A stretch of DNA of 5,917 nt from AVCC01 sp041736255. Its GTDB lineage: Bacteria > Pseudomonadota > Gammaproteobacteria > Burkholderiales > Burkholderiaceae_D. The stretch spans positions 1 through 5,917 of the forward strand of contig JBGSTZ010000136.1 of assembly GCA_041736255.1 (NCBI GenBank), in the 5' to 3' direction. Below, in pieces: positions 1-5,784 of this stretch (its first letter is position 1; every line of letters begins with the position of its first letter). The notes beneath the pieces are model-generated. The model saw only the letters and a list, made by a program, of their open reading frames with translations. It was not told the origin of the DNA and ran no database searches. The translations under genes were made by a program, and so were the position numbers.

Positions 1-54
1 TTTGCCTGCCTGGCGCGATGGGGTGAAATACGCGGTTTCCTGCGAGATCCTCCG

Positions 55-103
55 CGAAAGAACCGACAGTATCAATCGGACCAACTGAGATCTGGTTCTT
101 TTG
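55..103 (+). other. Stem-loop in the cysM leader or upstream 3' UTR
   Basis: AAAGAACC at 57-64 is the exact reverse complement of GGTTCTTT at 94-101. The stem extends to 55-65/93-103 if two G-T pairs are allowed. Inside the loop CAGT (67-70) can pair with ACTG (84-87), giving a longer interrupted hairpin. A run of four T lies in the 3' arm (99-102), so this could be a weak intrinsic terminator for a gene to the left. The stem is not GC-rich and the T run is part of it, so the terminator reading is uncertain. A forward frame is open from base 1 to a TAG at 106-108, but the peptide has no recognisable features, so I do not call a gene there. Confidence 0.3.
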
Positions 104-113
104 GTTAGCGCGT

Positions 114-129
114 ATGGGGGCAACCCCGT
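114..129 (+). other. Short hairpin with a GNRA-type loop
   Basis: ATGGGG (114-119), GCAA (120-123) and CCCCGT (124-129) form a 6-bp stem, with one U-G pair, closed by a GCAA tetraloop when read as RNA. GNRA loops are known to stabilise RNA hairpins strongly. It lies 97 bp before the cysM start and has no T run after it, so it is not a classical terminator. It could belong to a structured 5' leader or a small RNA, or it could be chance. No known riboswitch class is recognised. Confidence 0.3.
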
Positions 130-188
130 CCCCTACTCGATGCAGCACGATTTACTGAACAGGCAGCGCGTACTGGCCTGACTCGGAC

Positions 189-194
189 TAAAAT
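189..194 (+). promoter_or_regulatory. Possible -10 box upstream of cysM
   Basis: TAAAAT matches the sigma-70 -10 consensus at five of six positions and lies 31 bp before the cysM ATG. No good -35 hexamer is found 16-18 bp upstream; the bases there are GC-rich. If the box is used, the hairpins at 55-103 and 114-129 lie outside the cysM transcript. Confidence 0.25.
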
Positions 195-225
195 GCAATT
201 TTACTGATGCGATAGACCGGACACC

Positions 226-1128
226 ATGCATTACCAGACAATAGAAAACACGATAGGCAACACCCCATTAGTTCAACTAAAACATATTGCAGGCGCTGAC
301 ACTGCGCGTAGAAATAACGTTATTCTCGGCAAAATGGAAGGCAATAATCCAGCAGGATCGGTCAAGGATAGGGCTGCTTTGTCGATGATCATGCGTGCCG
401 AAGAACGTGGTGAGATCAAGCCTGGCGACACATTGATTGAAGCCACCAGCGGCAATACCGGCATTGCGCTTGCGATGGTGGCTTCCATTCGCGGCTACAA
501 GATGACTTTACTGATGCCTGAAAATCTCAGCATGGAACGGCGTCAAAGCATGTCTGCTTATGGTGCGCAATTAGTGCTCACGCCCAAGATCGGCGGCATG
601 GAATATGCCAGGGATCTGGCGCTGCAGATGCAGAATGACGGCCAGGGTTTGATCCTTGACCAGTTCTCCAATCCGGACAATCCGCGCGCGCATTATGAAA
701 CTACCGGGCCAGAAATATGGCGCGATACCGAAGGGCGCGTGACGCATTTTGTGAGTGCGATGGGTACCACCGGCACCATCATGGGCGTGTCGCAATATTT
801 GAAGGAACAAAACGACGCAGTGCGCATTATTGGTGCGCAACCGGAAGAAGGCTCGCAGATTCCGGGTATCCGTAAATGGCCGGAAGCCTATCTGCCAAAG
901 ATCTATGACAAATCCAGAGTCGATCAGATTGAGTCGGTAAGCCAAGCCGCATCGGAGCACATGGCAAGACGACTTGCGGTCGAAGAAGGAATTTTCTGCG
1001 GCATCTCCGCTGCGGGTGCTTGCGAAGTTGCGCTACGGGTTTCTCAAACAGTTGAGAATGCAACCATAGTTTTTATCGTATGCGATCGCGGTGACCGCTA
1101 TCTATCAACCGGAATTTTCCCCGCCTGA
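226..1128 (+). CDS. cysM: Cysteine synthase B (O-acetylserine sulfhydrylase, CysM type)
   Basis: This is a complete 300-residue fold-type II PLP enzyme that makes L-cysteine from O-acetyl-L-serine and sulfide. CysM members can also use thiosulfate, giving S-sulfocysteine. The N-terminus carries the family's IENTIGNTPLVQL segment (residues 6-18). The PLP lysine is K47 in GSVKDR, the substrate-binding loop is TSGNTG at 74-79, and the phosphate-binding glycine/threonine loop is GTTGT at 180-184. The C-terminal CDRGDRYLSTGIF (286-298) is the CysM signature; CysK enzymes have a serine-containing SGERYLST version there. Length and both ends fit the family. The ATG at 226 is the natural start because the conserved N-terminus begins at once, but the ribosome binding site is weak (CCGGA, about 4 bases upstream). 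The gene stands alone and converges on the small HTH gene. It is a cytoplasmic enzyme, and no Cys-regulon operator was recognised. Confidence 0.95.
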   Translation: MHYQTIENTIGNTPLVQLKHIAGADTARRNNVILGKMEGNNPAGSVKDRAALSMIMRAEERGEIKPGDTLIEATSGNTGIALAMVASIRGYKMTLLMPENLSMERRQSMSAYGAQLVLTPKIGGMEYARDLALQMQNDGQGLILDQFSNPDNPRAHYETTGPEIWRDTEGRVTHFVSAMGTTGTIMGVSQYLKEQNDAVRIIGAQPEEGSQIPGIRKWPEAYLPKIYDKSRVDQIESVSQAASEHMARRLAVEEGIFCGISAAGACEVALRVSQTVENATIVFIVCDRGDRYLSTGIFPA

Positions 1129-1133
1129 GTTTC

Positions 1134-1180
1134 TTGGTCGCAGGCCTGATATAAGGTAATGCCTTCAGCCCTGCGATCAA
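1134..1180. terminator. Stem-loop between convergent cysM and HTH gene
   Basis: TTGGTCGCAGG (1134-1144) pairs with CCTGCGATCAA (1170-1180) over 11 bp with one G-T pair. The 25-base loop contains a small hairpin of its own, AAGG (1153-1156) with CCTT (1162-1165). It starts 6 bases after the cysM stop and lies 24 bases beyond the stop of the leftward HTH gene, the right place for a bidirectional terminator. Neither side has a T run, so termination by the intrinsic mechanism is doubtful. It may instead protect 3' ends or mark a Rho-dependent end. Confidence 0.4.
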
Positions 1181-1203
1181 ATGCACTTCATGCCACAGGG
1201 GAT

Positions 1204-1527
1204 TTACGCTGCCGCTGTTTCCTTTGGCTTGAACTGCTTGTCGCTGATCCTGAACTTGTTGCGACGATCGCCCATCAAGTAGCGCAGATCGCGGATGCTT
1301 AAATCGCTTACTTCGTGCATTCTGATCAGCAGAGATGCACCGACTGGCAATCTGCGGTGACGGATCTTGCTGATGACAGGTGGTGCAACTTCCAGCGCCC
1401 GCGAAAGTGCTGCATCGTTTTTCAGATGTAGCTTTTCGATTAACGTATCCAATAGACGATTCGGATTGTATTCAAACTGATCCATCAGTGCGGTGCTGCC
1501 GGTGTCAATGTCTGTTTGCGTGGTCAT
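1204..1527 (-). CDS. Small helix-turn-helix protein, function unknown
   Basis: This is a 107-residue basic cytoplasmic protein with no signal peptide or membrane segment. Residues 36-62 (KNDAALSRAL, then VAPPVISKIRHRRLPV) read as a Cro/C1-like helix-turn-helix: the first helix has the 'AALSRAL' pattern and the second, around 49-57, would be the recognition helix. Residues 63-86 look like the following helices. The polar tail after residue 90 is probably flexible. The length suits a single-domain DNA-binding protein; no sensor or enzyme domain is fused. From memory, similar small proteins occur in Oxalobacteraceae, but this was not searched. The ATG at 1527 has GAAAGA about 10 bases upstream. 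A second Met at residue 15 (MDQFEYNPN) is an alternative start, because homology may begin there. The minus strand just upstream is very AT-rich (ATAAA-T-TTTAT palindrome at 1547-1557), which could hold the -10 region or a self-binding site. It could be a phage- or toxin-antitoxin-derived regulator, but no toxin partner is visible. Confidence 0.7.
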   Translation of the reverse strand: MTTQTDIDTGSTALMDQFEYNPNRLLDTLIEKLHLKNDAALSRALEVAPPVISKIRHRRLPVGASLLIRMHEVSDLSIRDLRYLMGDRRNKFRISDKQFKPKETAAA

Positions 1528-1613
1528 GATTTTGGTCTTTCATTTTATAAATTTTATGGGGTGGAAGCGCAACAAAGAATCTGCTTATACATGCATCGCT
1601 ATGGAGTAATACA

Positions 1614-1769
1614 GTGAAACCGTGTATGACCGTAAGCAAATTTACATTTAAAAACAAATTCTTAGATCCGGATAGCGTGGATGTGCCTGATGCTCTTATA
1701 GTTGCTTTTACGGTAATACAAATATCAAGTACAACGACAACGATGCGATGCTTTGAAATTTCTGGTTAA
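1614..1769 (+). CDS. Candidate small ORF, 51 residues, unknown
   Basis: A GTG at 1614 is preceded by GGAG at 1603-1606 with a 7-base gap, a good ribosome binding site. The frame runs 51 codons to a TAA at 1767-1769; an internal ATG at 1626 would give 47 residues. The peptide is mixed, with a basic start (FTFKNKF), an acidic middle (DPDSVDVPD) and a short hydrophobic stretch (ALIVAFTVI, about residues 27-35). That stretch is too short and isolated to call a membrane helix with confidence. It diverges from the HTH gene with 86 bp between the two starts, an arrangement often seen for a regulator and its target. I recognise no family. In AT-rich DNA a frame of this size can arise by chance, so the main support is the ribosome binding site and the position. 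Confidence 0.25.
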   Translation: MKPCMTVSKFTFKNKFLDPDSVDVPDALIVAFTVIQISSTTTTMRCFEISG

Positions 1770-1962
1770 ATTTATTGCTATTAAAATAATGCAACAACAA
1801 AAATTCCAAAATGCTATTGCTTTGATGCACCAACAATTAATGCCATACGGCAAGTAAGAACGTGATAATAATCTTATTTTGAGAAAAATATCTGCAAAAC
1901 AAGTGTCAGACTATTAAAAAATATAAAAATTCCCTCCACTTAAGAAATATTTTGTCAGATAA

Positions 1963-2002
1963 ATAATAGTTCGAGTTGACTGTTGTCAATATTGCATTAA
2001 AT
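1963..2002. promoter_or_regulatory. Back-to-back promoter-like elements sharing one palindrome
   Basis: TTGAC (1976-1980), TGTT and GTCAA (1985-1989) form a perfect 5-bp inverted repeat. On the minus strand it reads TTGACA (1989-1984), a full -35 match, followed after 15 bases by TATTAT (1968-1963), five of six for -10. On the plus strand it reads TTGACT (1976-1981), followed after 15 bases by TTAAAT (1997-2002), four of six. Both spacers are two bases short of optimal. The leftward element would transcribe the AT-rich region toward the HTH gene; the rightward one would run antisense into the 3' end of mltB. The palindrome could also be an operator. Confidence 0.35.
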
Positions 2003-2040
2003 ATGTGCGCTACCCTGAATGGTCGAGTGGGCAGTTGCAA

Positions 2041-3153
2041 CTATCTGCTGCGCATGGCACTGACTGTGCGACCAAGCTCGATTACCGACATCGCGTAAAA
2101 AAAGCTGCGGTTATATAGAGTGATGGCAAAAAAATTGTCGGTGCCCAGCCAGTATTCAGTCGCTGCGGCACCGTTTTGTAAATCGACCAGACCGTACAGC
2201 AAATCTGTTGGCGTCTGTGGACTTGGCACTACCCCAGCATTTTCCAAAGCACCGAAGGTGTATTTTGCTTCCAAGCCTTGGCCGATGAACGATGTCCAGA
2301 GTTGGTCCTTGTTGGCCGATGCCGGGATGGTTGCAGGAAAAATGATAGGCGCATCACGTTTCCATCCATGCACTGTCAGATAATGGGCCACGCTTCCAAT
2401 GGCATCTGCGGGCGAATTCTGTAAATCAATTGTGCCGTCTTGGTCGAAATCAACCGCATAACTGCGGATACTGCTGGGCATGAACTGCGGCCAGCCTATC
2501 GCGCCTGCATAGGATCCGGTCAGGGACCAAGGGTCGATGCCGGATTCGCGCGCATACAACAAGACATTTTCCAGTTCGCCGCGAAAAAATGCCATTCTTG
2601 CCATGCGTGTCGGGGTATCTGGGTAGTCAAAACCGAGCGTGGTCAGGGTATCAAGTACCCGAAAATTCCCCGTGTTGCGGCCATATACGGTTTCCACACC
2701 GATGATGCCGACGATGATTTCCGCCGGAACGCCATACTGTATTTCGGCGCGTTCCAGTTCGGTGGCGTAATCATTCCAGAATTGCACACCGGCATTGACG
2801 CGTATCGGTTCCATGAAGCGTGCACGGTAGGTTTGCCAGTTCTTTGGTTGCCCCGGAGGTCCTGGTTGCATTAATCGGGTTGCTGTTTCGGAATATTCGA
2901 CTTGGGCCAGGATTGCTTGCAGTTTGGCTTTGTCGAAATGATGTTTTTCAACCATTTGATCAATAAAGCTTGCGACTTCTTCCGATTGTCCAAATTTAAC
3001 GAATTCGGCCTGATTTTCTTCCGTGGCATCGACATTGCGTGCCGCAGTCGTGTGCGGCCCCAATCCTAGCGATAGCAGCAAAAGCACGATGGACAGGAGT
3101 GTCACGCGCTGCAGTTTATTAGAAAATTTTATCAACATTGGGTACAAATGCAT
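2041..3153 (-). CDS. mltB: Lytic murein transglycosylase B (MltB/Slt35 family)
   Basis: This 370-residue secreted enzyme cleaves the MurNAc-GlcNAc bond of peptidoglycan to give 1,6-anhydro-MurNAc ends during wall turnover and remodelling. A signal peptide is visible: basic residues up to about 16, a hydrophobic core TLLSIVLLLLSLGLG at about 18-32, then a polar AAR region. There is no lipobox cysteine, so it should be a soluble or signal-anchored periplasmic enzyme and not an outer-membrane lipoprotein like E. coli MltB. The catalytic glutamate is E154 in IIGVETVYGR. The family blocks follow: VLDTLTTLGFDYP (166-178), GSYAGAIGWPQFMPSS (213-228), the EF-hand-like calcium loop DFDQDGTIDL (235-244), DAIGSVAHYL (250-259) and YNRSFFYAMSVIELG (347-361). 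The ATG at 3153 is chosen because AAGG lies 6 bases upstream; the Met at residue 6 has no such site. The gene is transcribed alone, divergent from the deacetylase gene. Confidence 0.93.
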   Translation of the reverse strand: MHLYPMLIKFSNKLQRVTLLSIVLLLLSLGLGPHTTAARNVDATEENQAEFVKFGQSEEVASFIDQMVEKHHFDKAKLQAILAQVEYSETATRLMQPGPPGQPKNWQTYRARFMEPIRVNAGVQFWNDYATELERAEIQYGVPAEIIVGIIGVETVYGRNTGNFRVLDTLTTLGFDYPDTPTRMARMAFFRGELENVLLYARESGIDPWSLTGSYAGAIGWPQFMPSSIRSYAVDFDQDGTIDLQNSPADAIGSVAHYLTVHGWKRDAPIIFPATIPASANKDQLWTSFIGQGLEAKYTFGALENAGVVPSPQTPTDLLYGLVDLQNGAAATEYWLGTDNFFAITLYNRSFFYAMSVIELGRTVSAMRSR

Positions 3154-3763
3154 TGTGGCCTTGGAGTGGCGGTCACCATGAATCCGTCGGATGACCGTCT
3201 GGAATTAGTCAAACATGAGGCATGGCTTGGAGGCGCAGGATAATAACTGACCTTACGCGCGCACATATTAGTAGAGAATTTGGTCAATGGTAAAAGCTTG
3301 TGTGCGAGTGTCAAGGGTATGTAGAAATAAATACTGACGCTAAAATAGGCTTGGATATTCGTTAGTATAAATTGGAGTATATTTTATATGCCACTAAAAA
3401 TATGCAGTAAATGATAATAAATTAGTGATACACCCTATTTTTTAATGACTGCGATTGTATTATGAATTATTTGCGTATGCAATATCAGTTATAAGAATTT
3501 TCTTGAAAGTCTTAAAAATATTTATGCTTTATGCTCCAATGTGTGTCGAAGTTAACCTTAACAGATACCTACAATATGCTGATATACGTATAAATACTGT
3601 GCGCTAACGAACATAGAGATACTTCATTAATATAGGCAACGTGAATCTTTTGCTTTGGCGCTATTTTTTTGACGCATTTTGGCCTCAATACTGATGCATT
3701 CCTGATCCCAAGCTGATGTAATTAAAGAAAGATACGCCCGTAGCAGCGGACGAACCTGCATCC
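3154..3763. other. Long AT-rich intergenic region between mltB and the deacetylase gene
   Basis: About 610 bp separating two divergent genes, strongly AT-rich from roughly 3320 to 3640. It contains the mltB promoter candidate (3287-3314) and two short perfect palindromes, GTTAACCTTAAC (5-2-5, at 3551-3562) and TATACGTATA (3583-3592). A TTGACG at 3669-3674 could be a -35 box for the deacetylase gene, but no convincing -10 follows at the right spacing. Only very short open frames occur that do not overlap real genes. No tRNA, known riboswitch or repeat array is seen. Confidence 0.5.
3287..3314 (-). promoter_or_regulatory. Candidate sigma-70 promoter of mltB
   Basis: On the minus strand TTGACA (3314-3309) is a full -35 match. 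After a 16-base spacer comes TACCAT (3292-3287), which matches -10 at four of six positions. This predicts a leader of about 125 bases before the mltB ATG. A second -35-like TTGACC lies just downstream (3287-3282) but has no -10 at a proper distance. Confidence 0.45.
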
Positions 3764-4711
3764 ATGACGACAGCTTTTTACACGCATTCCGACTGCATGC
3801 TCCATGAAATGGGAAGTTGGCATCCTGAGTCACCGGAGCGCTTGCAGGCAATTGCCGATCAGTTGATTTCAAGCCGGGTTGGCGCTTTTCTGAAGCATCG
3901 CCAGGCACCGATCGCCGATGTGGCTGACATCGCTCGCGTCCATACGTCGGCGGCCATCGCGCTGATTCGCGACAACGTGCCGCAGGTGCACAGCGGCCAA
4001 TCCAGCTATTACCCGCTGGATGGCGATACTTCGCTCAATGCCTTCAGCTGGAAAGCGGCGCTGGCGGCTGCCGGCGCCGCAGTAGCGGCTACTGATGCGG
4101 TCCTCAAAGGCGAGGTCGAAAACGCCTTCTGCTCGATTCGCCCGCCCGGCCATCATGCGCGGCCGACGGAGTCGATGGGATTTTGCCTTTTTAATAACGT
4201 CGCCATCGCGGTGCGGCACGCGCTGGAAGTGCATGGGCTGCAACGGGTAGCCATCGTCGATTTCGATGTCCATCATGGCAACGGCACCGAAGAAGCATTC
4301 GCCAACGATCCAGGGGTGCTGATGGCGAATTTCTTCCAGCATCCGCTGTATCCGTACAGCGGGACCGACCGCAGCATCACGAACGCGGTCAATATTCCGC
4401 TGCCGGCATACACAGGAGGCGCCGAGGTGCGCCAGCAGATTACCGAAAAATGGCTGCCGGCGCTGCACGCCTTCCGGCCGCAAATGATCTTCATATCAGC
4501 CGGTTTCGATGCCCACCGGGAAGATGATATTGGTCAGATGGATCTGGTCGAAGCCGATTACGCATGGATTACCCAACAGGTCATGGATGTCGCCAAATTG
4601 TATGCAGGCGGGCGCATCGTCAGTTGCCTCGAAGGCGGTTACAACCTGTCTGCGCTGGGGCGCAGCGTGGTAGCACACTTGCAAGTTTTGGCCGGGCTGG
4701 ACGGATTTTAG
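3764..4711 (+). CDS. Histone deacetylase family protein (zinc amidohydrolase)
   Basis: This is a 315-residue, complete arginase/deacetylase-fold protein without signal peptide or membrane segments, so cytoplasmic. Family members remove acetyl groups from lysines or polyamines using a catalytic zinc. The active-site set is intact: the charge-relay histidines H130-H131 in RPPGHHARP, the GFCLFNN loop at 139-145, zinc ligands D168 and H170 in DFDVHHGNGTEE (166-177), the third zinc ligand D249 in SAGFDAH, and the transition-state tyrosine Y293 in LEGGYNL. The N-terminal WHPESPERL (19-27) is the usual opening motif. The sequence resembles bacterial class II-like HDACs (acetoin utilisation and acetylpolyamine amidohydrolase relatives); the substrate cannot be read from it. 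The ATG at 3764 starts directly before the conserved N-terminus, but no good Shine-Dalgarno is visible. rbgA follows after 57 bp in the same direction, with a promoter-like box between. Confidence 0.9.
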   Translation: MTTAFYTHSDCMLHEMGSWHPESPERLQAIADQLISSRVGAFLKHRQAPIADVADIARVHTSAAIALIRDNVPQVHSGQSSYYPLDGDTSLNAFSWKAALAAAGAAVAATDAVLKGEVENAFCSIRPPGHHARPTESMGFCLFNNVAIAVRHALEVHGLQRVAIVDFDVHHGNGTEEAFANDPGVLMANFFQHPLYPYSGTDRSITNAVNIPLPAYTGGAEVRQQITEKWLPALHAFRPQMIFISAGFDAHREDDIGQMDLVEADYAWITQQVMDVAKLYAGGRIVSCLEGGYNLSALGRSVVAHLQVLAGLDGF

Positions 4712-4732
4712 ATGGCGCACGCCACAACTCCG

Positions 4733-4738
4733 TACAAT
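4733..4738 (+). promoter_or_regulatory. Possible -10 box for the rbgA-like gene
   Basis: TACAAT, five of six for the sigma-70 -10 box, lies 30 bp before the ATG at 4769 and 21 bp after the stop of the deacetylase gene. A -35 box at normal distance would overlap the end of that gene and is poor (TTTAGA-like, with long spacing). It suggests the GTPase may have its own promoter even if read-through also occurs. Confidence 0.35.
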
Positions 4739-4768
4739 AGCGTTTTATCCCGCAAGAATTGATTCCGC

Positions 4769-5698
4769 ATGTCGATACAATGGTTCCCCGGCCACATGAA
4801 CGCCGCCCGCAAGAAAGCTGCGGAAACCATGGAAGCTACCGATCTGGTCATCGAAGTGCTCGATGCCCGCATCCCGCAAGCCAGTTGCAATCCGATGGTC
4901 GAAGAGTTGCGCCTGTTCCGGCAGCGGCCTTGCCTGAAAATCTTAAACAAGAGCGATCTGGCCGATCCGGCAGCGACACAAGCCTGGCTGGCTTTTTACA
5001 ATAGCCAAAAAAGCGTGCGCGCGGTTGCGCTGTCCTGCAAAAAACCGTCGGATGTCTTGAAGATTCCAGCCTTGTGCTTGGAGCAGGCACCGCATCGCGG
5101 CGTGCCGACCAAGGCGTTGCGGATGATGATCATGGGCATTCCGAACGTCGGCAAATCGACGCTGATGAACGCCTTGCTCAAAAGACGCGTGGCCAAGGTC
5201 GGCGACGAGCCGGCGGTGACCAAGGTGCAACAGCGTTTGTACCTGAACAAAAACATGATCCTGATCGATACGCCCGGCTTGTTGTGGCCAAAAATCGCCC
5301 ATCCGACCGACGGCTTGATGCTGGCCGCCAGCCACGCGATCGGCGTCAACGCCTTGATGGAGGACGAAATCGCCATTTTCCTGGCCGAGATTTTGTTGCA
5401 GCGTTATCCGCAATTGCTGGCAACGCGTTACAACCTGAAAATCGAAGGCATGGACGCGGTCAGCGTGGTCGAAGGTGTCGCGCAGCGGCGCGGTTATCGC
5501 TTGAAAGGCGGCGATTGGGATTTCGAAAAAGCCGCCAATACGTTGCTGCAGGATTACCGCACCGGCGCACTGGGGCGCATCAGTCTGGAGACGCCCGACA
5601 GCCGCACCGCGCTGCTCGAAAGCTACGTGCCGCCCGTGTTGCTGGGCCTGTCGCAGCAGATATTGCCGCCTTCGGATATCGAGGAGGAATCGGAGTAA
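4769..5698 (+). CDS. rbgA: Ribosome biogenesis GTPase RbgA/YlqF
   Basis: This is a 309-residue circularly permuted GTPase, in which the G4 and G5 motifs come before G1. Visible in order: WFPGHM at 5-10 with the conserved histidine H9 (catalytic in Bacillus RbgA), DARIP at 32-36, G4 NKSD at 60-63, G5-like SCK at 89-91, the P-loop GIPNVGKST at 123-131, the G2 threonine T151 in AVTK, and G3 DTPG at 167-170. The region after about 205 is the helical C-terminal domain that binds rRNA in characterised members. In Bacillus RbgA drives late assembly of the 50S subunit; the same role is inferred here. It is slightly longer than the Bacillus protein, with an acidic tail (DIEEESE). The ATG at 4769 is fixed by the conserved N-terminus. 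The Shine-Dalgarno is weak (AAGA, about 12 bases upstream). Confidence 0.92.
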   Translation: MSIQWFPGHMNAARKKAAETMEATDLVIEVLDARIPQASCNPMVEELRLFRQRPCLKILNKSDLADPAATQAWLAFYNSQKSVRAVALSCKKPSDVLKIPALCLEQAPHRGVPTKALRMMIMGIPNVGKSTLMNALLKRRVAKVGDEPAVTKVQQRLYLNKNMILIDTPGLLWPKIAHPTDGLMLAASHAIGVNALMEDEIAIFLAEILLQRYPQLLATRYNLKIEGMDAVSVVEGVAQRRGYRLKGGDWDFEKAANTLLQDYRTGALGRISLETPDSRTALLESYVPPVLLGLSQQILPPSDIEEESE

Positions 5699-5731
5699 TT
5701 AAAATAACGGGGCGTATGCCTAAAAACCATG

Positions 5732-5767
5732 ATTTTTCCGCATATATAAATTGCGGTATTGAAAAAT
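5732..5767. repeat. Inverted repeat downstream of rbgA
   Basis: ATTTTTC (5732-5738) is the exact reverse complement of GAAAAAT (5761-5767), and inside it CCGCA (5738-5742) pairs with TGCGG (5752-5756). In both reading directions the T run precedes the hairpin and the A run follows it, so it is not a standard terminator. It lies between the rbgA stop and the stop of the partial gene at the right edge. It could be a transcription end acting in another way or part of the end of an insertion sequence. Confidence 0.4.
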
Positions 5768-5784
5768 ACAATTAATAGCTGATG

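Larger units (their letters stand above)
1528..2040. other. AT-rich intergenic region between HTH gene and mltB
   Basis: About 510 bp, clearly richer in A and T than the genes on both sides. It contains small open frames on the plus strand (see 1614-1769), a further plus-strand frame from a possible TTG start at 1753 to a TAA at 1855-1857 (34 codons before the stop, including an ATG at 1789), and a promoter-like inverted repeat at 1976-1989. Two imperfect direct repeats of the form ATTGCT...ATGCAmCAACAA occur at about 1774-1800 and 1816-1836. There is no tRNA and no clear terminator for mltB. The stretch could be a decayed gene or acquired DNA, but no homology can be recognised by eye. Confidence 0.5.

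Noticed and set aside
1..108. Forward open frame from the left edge to a TAG at 106-108 as the end of an upstream gene
   Set aside because: The 35-residue peptide has no recognisable pattern, two other frames are also open for long stretches here, and stem-loop structure overlaps it.
1774..1836. CRISPR-like or regular repeat array
   Set aside because: There are only two imperfect copies with differing internal length, so there is no array.
1928..1940. Strong minus-strand Shine-Dalgarno (GGAGG) in the AT-rich gap
   Set aside because: No ATG, GTG or TTG follows at a usable distance, so no gene can be assigned to it.
2440..2874. Plus-strand 144-residue frame antisense to mltB
   Set aside because: It is opposite the most conserved catalytic part of mltB, which fully explains the sequence.
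3132..3314. Minus-strand 60-residue frame overlapping the mltB start
   Set aside because: It overlaps the signal-peptide region of mltB and its putative promoter, has proline/serine/cysteine-rich low-complexity content, and resembles no family.
3664..3670. Run of seven T as a terminator
   Set aside because: No stable stem precedes it, and no gene ends nearby on the plus strand.
3627..3908. Minus-strand 93-residue frame
   Set aside because: Half of it lies antisense to the conserved N-terminus of the deacetylase gene and it has no domain-like features.
5074..5775. Plus-strand 233-residue frame inside and beyond the GTPase gene
   Set aside because: It is the shifted frame of rbgA, rich in arginine, alanine and glycine as expected from GC-rich codons; the rbgA frame carries all the motifs.
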